A DNA stretch of 64,000 bases from Bidens hawaiensis (lineage: Eukaryota > Streptophyta > Magnoliopsida > Asterales > Asteraceae). Below the pieces are notes generated by a model, which saw only the letters and a program-made list of their open reading frames with translations, had not been told where the DNA came from and did no database searches. Shown here one piece after another: positions 57,901-64,000 of the stretch. The translations under genes were made by a program, and so were the position numbers. Numbering within the stretch: position 1 is the stretch's first letter; every line of letters begins with the position of its first letter. Location: the NCBI GenBank assembly GCA_021521415.1, contig JAIQDT010009204.1, positions 18,830 through 82,829 on the forward strand, in the 5' to 3' direction.

Positions 57901-58337
57901 GTGGCCATTTCAGTAGACCTCATATCCATCACGTATGTATTCGTTTCACGTGGAGCTTTCATTACTATCCATTCTTCTGGTATATGAAAACCAGGCTTCA
58001 ATACAATCGCTTCATTCTTAGTGAAATGGACAGTGTATTCTTTATCACAGATCTGCGACACACTCAGCAGATTGTGCTTTAATTCCTCCACAAAATTTAC
58101 GTTTTCAAGTGTCATTCTCCCATTCGACACAGTTCCTCTACCGGTAATCCTTCCTCCGCTTTCACCAGCAAAACTAACTCTAGCTCCCTGAACAGGTTTT
58201 AAGTCTTGCAACAAGTGTTTGTTGCCTGTCATGTGCCTGGAACAGCCGCTATCTACAATCCAAAGATTGTTTGCAGCCCTGTTCAACTGTTCCTGCACAA
58301 TAAAACAAAGAGTTAGAATCTTGGGACCCAAGACCAA
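54990..58337 (-). CDS. Copia pol: protease, integrase, reverse transcriptase, RNase H, intact
   Basis: Open for 1,115 codons; the first codon is not an ATG, so expression must come from gag. Protease DSG at residues 29-31 (IVDSGCSRHMTG); integrase zinc motif His164, His169, Cys198, Cys201; catalytic Asp229 (HMDLFGPV), Asp292 (SDNGTEF), Glu328 (PQQNGVAERK); RT from about 635 (TKWVFKCKRD, DVKSAFLNGKVDE) with YVDD at 801-804; RNase H Asp966 (YTDSDYGG), Glu1007/1009 (CEAEY), Asp1042 (IDNTAAI), ending at ADLFTKAFDKSRF. Domain order PR-IN-RT-RH is copia. The frame is -1 relative to gag and overlaps its end by at least 25 nt. Everything catalytic is present. Confidence 0.96.
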   Translation of the reverse strand: MVLGPKILTLCFIVQEQLNRAANNLWIVDSGCSRHMTGNKHLLQDLKPVQGARVSFAGESGGRITGRGTVSNGRMTLENVNFVEELKHNLLSVSQICDKEYTVHFTKNEAIVLKPGFHIPEEWIVMKAPRETNTYVMDMRSTEMATGESCLMTKASESESELWHRRMGHIHLRKMNFIVKNGLVMGVPLKSFNFEDKCIACKKGKQHKKSHLTKTINSIAGTLELLHMDLFGPVNVQSLGGTSYCLVITDDYSRYSWVYFLKTKDETTQMVKNLITKVEKVMSKSVKFIRSDNGTEFKNFEMEIFCLQKGIEHQYSAPYTPQQNGVAERKNRTLIEGARTMLADSKLPVMFWAEAVATACYVLNRVLTVKRLGKTCYELMHGRKPNLCGLEPFGSPCSILKTNSKFGEVADEGILVGYVVGTPNRRVFNTTTCKVEVVCNTDITSYQPPKPSNGPAELFDYVKLFKSFNVPTLEISEEDERAVTKMIFDEEEEVVQHQMTEKSQPSTSNPIDTPAASTEDEFINPFHSQPETTIDEISSNLEDNLHVGAVPTTRIHKDHPLENVIGDVSSGVQTRSSLNEHTCVYTSIKETGIMNECLYSCFISQIEPKNYQMALKDSSWVEAMQEELAQFEKMEVWTLVEKPRNVHAIGTKWVFKCKRDEKGIIVRNKARLVVKGFNQQEGIDYNEVFAPVARLEAIRLFLAFAASKKMKVFQLDVKSAFLNGKVDEVVFVEQPPGFPDPDFPDHVYRLSKALYGLHQAPRAWYSTLSDYLLENGFERGLIDSTLFVKREGCDFLLVQVYVDDIIFAASRVSMCQDFEAVMKKRFEMSAMGELTFFLGLQVDQKKDGMFIHQTKYVHDVLKRFKMEDSSPYDTPICVNHKLGAESDGDADVDPTLYRAIIGSLMYLIASRPDIMFSVCLCARFQANPKESHMKGVKRILRYLKGKPKLGLWYPKGGDVELVAYTDSDYGGCNQSRKSTTGGCQFLGGRLVSWQCKKQTSVAISTCEAEYMAASNCCSQVLWIQQQLRDYGLNFLLTPILIDNTAAISVINNPVKHSKTKHIDIRHHFIRDCAEKKLIKIEKVDTLENFADLFTKAFDKSRFQNLIELNGMINPE

Positions 58338-60937
58338 TTGGTCTTGGATCGATACGTCCCGTACCCTGGCTTTCTCAAGTTAGAGACTCGATAATTTCTG
58401 TAAGTCCTGTTAGGGTATCTCCTTGCAGATTGGGTGTAATGCCTTCCAAACCTTTGAGAATTGAAAGTGTTATATCTTGAGGTTTGGTTGTAAAAATGAG
58501 GTTGGTCTTTATGAAAACTTGAATTCGTTATATTTTGGCATTTTTTAAAGTTTTCATTTTTAGCAGGAACAAAATGACGCTTATTCTCATTTTTATTTGT
58601 CTTTACATCTCTAAATCTCGGTTTCAAAGGGCAATCTGCAACTAGATGTCCTAACTTGTTACATCTAAAGCAACATCGACTCTCCATTTTCTTGTCAAAT
58701 GTTGGTTTGGATGTAGAGGCAGCGTTACCAGCCGTTCGTCTCACATAAGGTGGGACGTACGGATTGAGTGGAGAACTCTTTTTAGAAACTTCATTTTTAT
58801 CTCCATCGGTGGGTAAACCTACCTTTTCTTTTGTCTGACCAGATTCGGACAACTTATCCGAATCTGATGAGACTGGACTTGAAACAGAAATATTCACACT
58901 AGAAACAGGCGAACTTGTTTCGCCACAGTTAACACTTGATTCAACACTTGTAATCTTGTTAGGAGTTGTCTGAGAAACCTCGAAATCAACAGATTTCTGA
59001 ACACTTGGATTATAAGTATAGTTGTGGTTAAAGGGTGGTGGAACTTCATTATATCCGATTCCTCCCCTCTTTGCAGAGGTACCTGGATCACTCACGAGGT
59101 GATCAAGGATGGCCGAGGAATTCCTGAACTGCTCAAGTTTGCGGTTCAGTTCCACCACCTTTACCTGGTGGTCAGCAATCTGTTTATCCCGATCAGCAAT
59201 CACTTTAGTTTTTTCCTCCAAAACTTCATAACTAAGATCAATTATTTCAATTTTCTCAGCAAGTTTAATTTTTAAGCTTTGAACGTCTTTTTCACATGCT
59301 TTTATTTTAATTTTATAACTCGTTTCTCTTGCTTTCGTAAAATGGTGATCTTCTTTAATAGTTTTGAAGTCAGCATCTAAATGGACATACTGATCAGTTA
59401 TTGTTTTAAGTTGCTCAGACAAATTCTCACAACTAGTACAAATAGTTTTAGGACTTACCTCGGAGCGATTATCTTTGTCATTTGCCATGAAAGCGGTTTC
59501 TTCTTCATTTGCTTTCTCAATTTCTTCAACCTTCTCACATTCTTCAGCTTCAGACTCAGCCATGTTTGCTTGCTCACCAGAACCACTTGAGCGTTGATTC
59601 CAGTTGTACTCTCCTGCCTCTCTGGTCAACATGGCATTTATCTCTCTGTTAACTCCTGAGTGTTGTGTAGGTCGACCTTGTCCTCGTTCAACCCTCTCAT
59701 TTCTGCATTCCTTGGCAAAGTGCCCGTACTGTTGACAATTATAGCACCTTACTTTGGACTTGTCGAACCCGGGCCGACCACCAACAAACTTTCTCCCCGT
59801 CTTATTCATGAAACGCTTGACTCTCCTCACTATCATGGCCATTTGCCATTGCAAATCCATCTCCTCCAGATCATCAGCATCGATCTGGTCATAATCCTCA
59901 TCCAGAACAGCAGGGTCCACAATCTTCCCCTGGATGTAGTTTTCATAGGAAGCAATAAATGATGCATAGACTGCAAACTGCTCTTCAGCAGATTTTACAC
60001 TCATAGGCATCTTGGAATAACTATTGCTAGATGCATTTGCAGAAAAACTACTTGTGGATGCCTGAGGCTTTGAAGTACTAGATCCTCCAGCAACGAAACA
60101 TACATCACCATTCGTGTTTACAGAAACTTTTCCTTCATGAGACGAGTCAGAGCCTGACTCCCCTTTAGAGTAATAAGCAGCAGATTCAGGCCTTGAACTT
60201 GAGCCTGAGTTGACCTTTGCACCATACATACCAGGGTCTTGTATCTGATCTGTAGGTGTTTCTTTTCGAACCATATTAAGCTCATAAGTTCTGAGCTTGT
60301 TCACTGCCGTTTCAAGATCATAATTAGGAAAGTCTTTGTCTTCCCTCATAAGAACGGTGTACATTTCCCACTTCGGTGGAAGAGCATCGAGAAGTTTTTC
60401 AACGATCTCTTCTTCTCGGTAAGCAATCGAATAATTGCTAAGCTCTGTCATTAGATGATAGTATCTGGTGATAATATCATCCAGCGATTCGTTCTTCAAA
60501 AATTTGAAGACGGAGAACTGGGTCTTCAAAAGTTTTACCTTCGATGCACGGATACCCACATTCCCCTCGAATCTATTTTCAAGAGCATCCCAAAGCTCTC
60601 TTGCAGAAGTGTATTTTCGGAACGTATGGAGAACTTCTTGAGGAAGTGCCATTGTTATCGCAGCATGTGCCTTGCTTTCGGCCTCGTACATTTTCTTTTC
60701 TTCGTCCTCCATTTTGCTGTACTTCTTAACTACGTCACGGCCTTCGTATTGCATAGTAGGAGGGATATATCCATCCTGGATGCACACCCACATTTTGGCA
60801 TCCTGGTATTTGATGTATTGGATGAATCTATCCTTCCATGCCACGAAGTCAGTTCCTTTCATAAGCCTCGGGGCCTTAGTGGCAGACCCCGCTTCTACTT
60901 CCATCTTGACCAAATCGGAGATGTTGATCGACGACAT
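58313..60937 (-). CDS. Copia gag (SIRE-like), 874 residues, two zinc knuckles
   Basis: ATG at 60937 (MSSINISDLVKMEVEAG). Residues 25-230 form the copia gag domain (KGTDFVAWKDRFIQYIKY, ALPQEVLHTFRKYTSARELW, LLKTQFSVFKFLKNESLDDI). The first zinc knuckle is at 398-411 (CYNCQQYGHFAKEC), a Glu/Lys-rich coiled coil lies at about 500-610, and a second knuckle is at 756-769 (CFRCNKLGHLVADC), both CX2CX4HX4C. Two knuckles separated by a long coiled coil and over 850 residues is large for copia gag and fits the SIRE/Maximus lineage. Gag packages genomic RNA into virus-like particles. The C-terminus is Arg/Tyr-rich. Confidence 0.94.
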   Translation of the reverse strand: MSSINISDLVKMEVEAGSATKAPRLMKGTDFVAWKDRFIQYIKYQDAKMWVCIQDGYIPPTMQYEGRDVVKKYSKMEDEEKKMYEAESKAHAAITMALPQEVLHTFRKYTSARELWDALENRFEGNVGIRASKVKLLKTQFSVFKFLKNESLDDIITRYYHLMTELSNYSIAYREEEIVEKLLDALPPKWEMYTVLMREDKDFPNYDLETAVNKLRTYELNMVRKETPTDQIQDPGMYGAKVNSGSSSRPESAAYYSKGESGSDSSHEGKVSVNTNGDVCFVAGGSSTSKPQASTSSFSANASSNSYSKMPMSVKSAEEQFAVYASFIASYENYIQGKIVDPAVLDEDYDQIDADDLEEMDLQWQMAMIVRRVKRFMNKTGRKFVGGRPGFDKSKVRCYNCQQYGHFAKECRNERVERGQGRPTQHSGVNREINAMLTREAGEYNWNQRSSGSGEQANMAESEAEECEKVEEIEKANEEETAFMANDKDNRSEVSPKTICTSCENLSEQLKTITDQYVHLDADFKTIKEDHHFTKARETSYKIKIKACEKDVQSLKIKLAEKIEIIDLSYEVLEEKTKVIADRDKQIADHQVKVVELNRKLEQFRNSSAILDHLVSDPGTSAKRGGIGYNEVPPPFNHNYTYNPSVQKSVDFEVSQTTPNKITSVESSVNCGETSSPVSSVNISVSSPVSSDSDKLSESGQTKEKVGLPTDGDKNEVSKKSSPLNPYVPPYVRRTAGNAASTSKPTFDKKMESRCCFRCNKLGHLVADCPLKPRFRDVKTNKNENKRHFVPAKNENFKKCQNITNSSFHKDQPHFYNQTSRYNTFNSQRFGRHYTQSARRYPNRTYRNYRVSNLRKPGYGTYRSKTNWSWVPRF

Positions 60938-61487
60938 CCTTGCAAAAACCTGAAAAACCTGGAAAAAACAAAAAAAATATTAAAACAGCTCAGTTGGCGA
61001 AGTTAAGAATAACTTCGCTTGAAGGTTAACTTCGCTGAAAGAGAACTTCGCTGAGATCTTAAATTCGCTTGATTTGGGCGAAGTTAAGAATAACTTCGCT
61101 TAGCTCTGGCGAACTTATGAGTTGAGCGAACTTGGGTTTGAAGCGAAGTTGCGGATAACTTCGCTAAGGCGAACTTATGAAGTGAGCGAAGTTGTAGTTA
61201 ACTTCGCTAATCCTTATATCTTCGCCAAAAACCCTAATCCCAGCGACGGCAACTTCGCCTGAAGAATGGTAACTTCGCCCGATGAACGGTAACTTCGCCC
61301 GATGAACAGGGAAGTTTGTTCAGATCTGTTTTCGTCAATCCAGCAGCTCCCGATCAATGCAAAGGCTTGAAAATGACTGTCAAGCACTAGCAAAACTCAA
61401 TCCCAACAAAAACACGTCCCGCGAATAGGTCAAACGAGACGTTTTCTACACCCGCGTGAAATCCCGAACCTCACAATCGAGCCGATT
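60938..61487 (-). promoter_or_regulatory. 5' leader of the copia element with GCGAAGTT palindromes
   Basis: Between the primer binding site and gag lie many copies of GGCGAAGTT / AACTTCGC at about 60994-61315, several as inverted pairs such as GCGAAGTTAAGAATAACTTC. A TATAAGG word lies near 61215 and acceptor-like TTTTTCAG words lie just before gag, so a spliced leader is possible but not shown. No gene is present. Confidence 0.6.
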
Positions 61488-61500
61488 GGCTCTGATACCA
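61488..61500 (-). other. Primer binding site (initiator methionine tRNA)
   Basis: The minus strand reads TGGTATCAGAGCC, two bases from the end of LTR B. This matches the 3' end of plant initiator Met-tRNA and is the usual copia primer site. It shows LTR B is the 5' LTR of the complete copy. Confidence 0.93.
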
Positions 61501-61502
61501 AT

Positions 61503-61930
61503 TGTAGGTTCCTGGACGGATCGTACACGGGATGTCTCTAACAACGCAGGTGCGGAATCCCTGCGTAGGTAGATACGAGTGTAGAGTATGTAGAGATCGA
61601 ACACACAAGCAATAAACCAACCACGTTATATTGATAACAAACACGTGACCCGAGGTCACCGTTACAGACTATGACACGTAACTCGGTTACTGAAAACTGA
61701 AACGAAAACCCTAAACGAACAACCCAAACTGTTTCGTCTGAAACAGTATATAAACACGACAACTTCGCCACAGGCGAAGTTGTCAATAACTTCGCTGATT
61801 CAACAAGTTCGCCATAGCGAACTTGTTGACAACTTCGCGCATTACAAAACAAACATAAACAAAACATAATTACATTACAGACTCGATTACAAATGCTAGA
61901 CTATGAACTACTGACATACATGTACCAACA
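61503..61930 (-). repeat. LTR B (shared middle LTR), 428 bp
   Basis: Identical by eye to LTR A over its full length, with the same hairpins and TATA-like box. It acts as 5' LTR for the complete copy and as 3' LTR for the deleted copy at 61931-63539. Confidence 0.95.
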
Positions 61931-61993
61931 GACTCCCCTTGGCAGTAGCTTCATATCTTGATCTTCAAATCTTGAGTCTTGTAATCTTTACCT

Positions 61994-63238
61994 CTACGCG
62001 TGCGCCCCTTCTCTCACACATACCGACACTACCCTTTGATATTTCCTAGCTTGATCCTTCCAAGCAGGAATGTAGAAGATCTTCTTCTCGTTGAGCACTT
62101 TCAAATCATCCTTCGATAGATTAACAAGATGCATCGGGTCGTACACCCGAAGTACTTCTTGTTCATCCTCATCTTCCATTACCGCCTCAGCTGTCTCACA
62201 ATCCACGTACCACCATTTTAAATCTTTTAGGACGTTCTTGGGCATAACTTTCATCGGTACTTCTTTCAAATGACGGACTGGTTTATACTTCATTACCATC
62301 CAAGGTTTGCCGTCAGCCCTCATTCCACGATCTTTGTCTTCTATCAACTTTCCTTTTTGAGGCTTTAGGAGTTCAAACTTTTTGTCTTTAATGGCTTCTT
62401 TCCAGACGATCTTCCCAATGATTCTTGCCATATCATCATTACTTCTATTGATCAGCCCCAATCTCGCTAAATCTCTCACCTCACATTCTGGTAAGGAATT
62501 CAGAGATCTCAACAATCTCTTAAAGTACTGAATGCCGTCGTACCGTTTGATCACAAATAGTTTCAGCTCTTTGTCGTACAACCAGCATATGATTCCTTTC
62601 TTTGACTCTGCATAGCCCTTTATATTATAAGTCTTTCTGAACATCGTTGGCACTGCAGGCTTCTTGGTTTTAACAAACCACTGAGCACAGCCTTCTTTCC
62701 AGTTCGGCTGCTCCTCCCATACTGTATCTTCTATCACACTCTCATCCCCCAATTCTGATCTCTCAACAGCTGGAATCTCATGTTCCACTGACTCATCTAC
62801 AATCTCACCTTCTTCTAATACATCTTCCACATTAATCTGTTCTCCAATCCTCTCAATCTCATCCATAGGCAACACGTCATCATCATCCATCAACTCATCG
62901 TCCTCCTCCTCATCCAACTCCTTCAACGCATCAATAACGTCTTCAACATCAGCGTCGTCATCCACAACTACAACATCATCACCATCTGCATTTGTAGACT
63001 CCCCCTCAGTTGTGGAGGCTCCAAGATCCTGAGAGGTTCTTGGCAGCTCATCACCTGCACCTGAAGGTGCATTGGGATCATCGTCATGATCTTCTCGTCT
63101 TTTCGTTCTCAACTCATCGCCCCTACACGTCTTTTCCCCCTGAGATGCCAAGTAATCCTTGAAGGCATCTATTATTCGTCCATGTTCTACCAGGAGGGCA
63201 GCTTGTAGTCGATTGGATTCCACTAGGCGATCAATAGT
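61994..63238 (-). pseudogene. Third ORF, 5'-truncated second copy
   Basis: The C-terminal 409 or so codons of the third ORF are repeated here, ending at the same stop. I see only a few base differences from 50068-51312, two of which change residues (Arg to Gly in VEHRRI, Ala to Asp in SQALG). At 63238-63241 the ORF joins LTR sequence at a shared TATT, so the upstream part is missing and the reading frame continues into LTR-derived codons. It is a deletion derivative, not a separate gene. Confidence 0.93.
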
Positions 63239-63539
63239 ATTGATAACAAACACGTGACCCGAGGTCACCGTTACAGACTATGACACGTAACTCGGTTACT
63301 GAAAACTGAAACGAAAACCCTAAACGAACAACCCAAACTGTTTCGTCTGAAACAGTATATAAACACGACAACTTCGCCACAGGCGAAGTTGTCAATAACT
63401 TCGCTGATTCAACAAGTTCGCCATAGCGAACTTGTTGACAACTTCGCGCATTACAAAACAAACATAAACAAAACATAATTACATTACAGACTCGATTACA
63501 AATGCTAGACTATGAACTACTGACATACATGTACCAACA
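63238..63539 (-). repeat. LTR C, 3'-truncated outer LTR (302 bp)
   Basis: Matches 49702-50003 of LTR A, including the hairpins and TATA-like box, and ends at the target duplication TAGTG (63540-63544). In minus-strand terms its downstream 126 bp and primer site are lost, fused directly to the third ORF. Confidence 0.94.
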
Positions 63540-63544
63540 TAGTG

Positions 63545-64000
63545 GCTACACACTCATGAAGCGGTTGCCAACTCCAATATAAGTCATATCAATGAAGGCA
63601 AAAATGTCAGAAAAAAAATATTCTCTCGTTTAGAGGGAGCTCCTGTTTAGAGGGAGTCGGATAATTAAATATCGTAAAATTTTGAGAAATTGATCGATAG
63701 CTTTAGTGAAAAAGTCAGCAAAGCTGTTGTCAGATGGACTATCCCAAGCATGCATTATCACATTGTATAACAAAGTTGATGAGATGCAAACCGAAACCCA
63801 GTAGTTGATGTTGGGTCCATCACTTGAGAGTAGTAGTTGAACGATGTGAGTTTGAGAAATGCTCGACAAGTTATGGTTGATCCATTGAACAAGTTTGGTG
63901 TTGTTGAAGCACAATATATGAAACATTTCCCATTTTCTGAAGTTTGTCCTCCCATGTTGCTTAAGAAAGACTCGAATCCGTCATTGAATGGTTTAGCATC
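63545..64000 (-). pseudogene. Older copia 3'-end remnant
   Basis: On the minus strand near 63700 the phrase SDNSFADFFTKAIDQ resembles the end of copia RNase H (compare FADLFTKAFDKS in the young element), followed by the GAGGGAGCTCC block seen also at 49327-49417. It looks like the decayed 3' end of another copia element interrupted by the young insertion. The rest, to the window edge, has no clear coding sequence. Confidence 0.45.

Larger units (their letters stand above)
49576..63539 (-). mobile_element. SIRE-like Ty1/copia retrotransposon, three-LTR tandem in one target duplication
   Basis: A perfect 5-bp target duplication TAGTG flanks the whole unit (49571-49575, 63540-63544). In minus-strand order: truncated LTR C (63539-63238), the end of the third ORF and spacer of a deleted copy (63237-61931), complete LTR B (61930-61503), primer binding site, gag, pol, spacer, third ORF, polypurine tract, complete LTR A (50003-49576). 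LTRs A and B are 428 bp and identical by eye, so the insertion is recent. The canonical element from LTR B to LTR A is 12,355 bp. The arrangement fits tandem duplication by LTR recombination followed by deletion of most of one copy. Gag, pol and third ORF are all open, so the element may still be active. Confidence 0.95.

Noticed and set aside
60455..61006. 183-codon + strand frame opposite gag
   Set aside because: Antisense shadow of the intact gag ORF.

Overview
This window is nuclear DNA of a flowering plant. The genes have short exons, GT-AG introns and plant-specific products, and most of the remaining sequence is LTR retrotransposons, a hAT element, a Helitron and small inverted-repeat elements. 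The repeat types (SIRE-like copia with an extra 3' ORF, Athila-like Ty3 elements, intronic elements ending in GTAAACGAGC) look to me like Asteraceae, but that is an inference; no species can be named from this sequence alone.

Layout. 1-12.7 kb: a decayed Athila-like Ty3 element on the + strand, split by a 2.66-kb solo LTR with a perfect 5-bp target duplication, and followed by an unusual 3' region with several small ORFs, each behind its own palindromes and usually a TATA box. 13.58-14.62 kb: a complete HD-Zip I gene (LMI1/ATHB51 type). 17.71-21.29 kb: a hAT transposon with 8-bp target duplication and a frameshifted transposase. 21.77-26.02 kb (minus): a complete coatomer delta-subunit gene, 11 coding exons, 531 codons. 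26.3 kb: a SINE-like insertion. 26.94-29.11 kb: a second solo LTR (minus). 31.97-33.73 kb: a two-exon CHUP1-like coiled-coil gene. 34.30-44.17 kb (minus): a complete class II starch branching enzyme gene, 21 coding exons, 835 codons. 44.53-48.21 kb: a non-autonomous Helitron that ends about 360 bp upstream of the branching-enzyme start codon. 49.58-63.54 kb: a young SIRE-like Ty1/copia element on the minus strand with intact gag, pol and a third ORF, arranged as a three-LTR tandem inside one pair of target duplications.

The four single-copy genes look intact and unrelated in function: leaf and inflorescence patterning, COPI vesicle coat, a probable chloroplast-positioning-family protein, and plastid starch synthesis. 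The branching-enzyme gene and the delta-COP gene each contain one GC-AG intron, and their large introns host the same families of small inverted-repeat elements.

The most striking pattern is at element level. In four elements that are otherwise unrelated in sequence, short CG-containing palindromes of an element-specific 'word' are clustered just upstream of TATA boxes. The words are GCACGG..CCGTGC in the Athila-like element, CATCGCG..CGCGATG in the solo LTR at 28.5 kb, GGCGAAGTT..AACTTCGCC in the copia element, and CATACGACCCGTATG in branching-enzyme intron 1. In the Athila-like and copia elements the arrangement recurs inside the element, ahead of extra 3' ORFs, with a predicted leader intron ending at or near the ATG. 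This suggests separate internal promoters for these ORFs.
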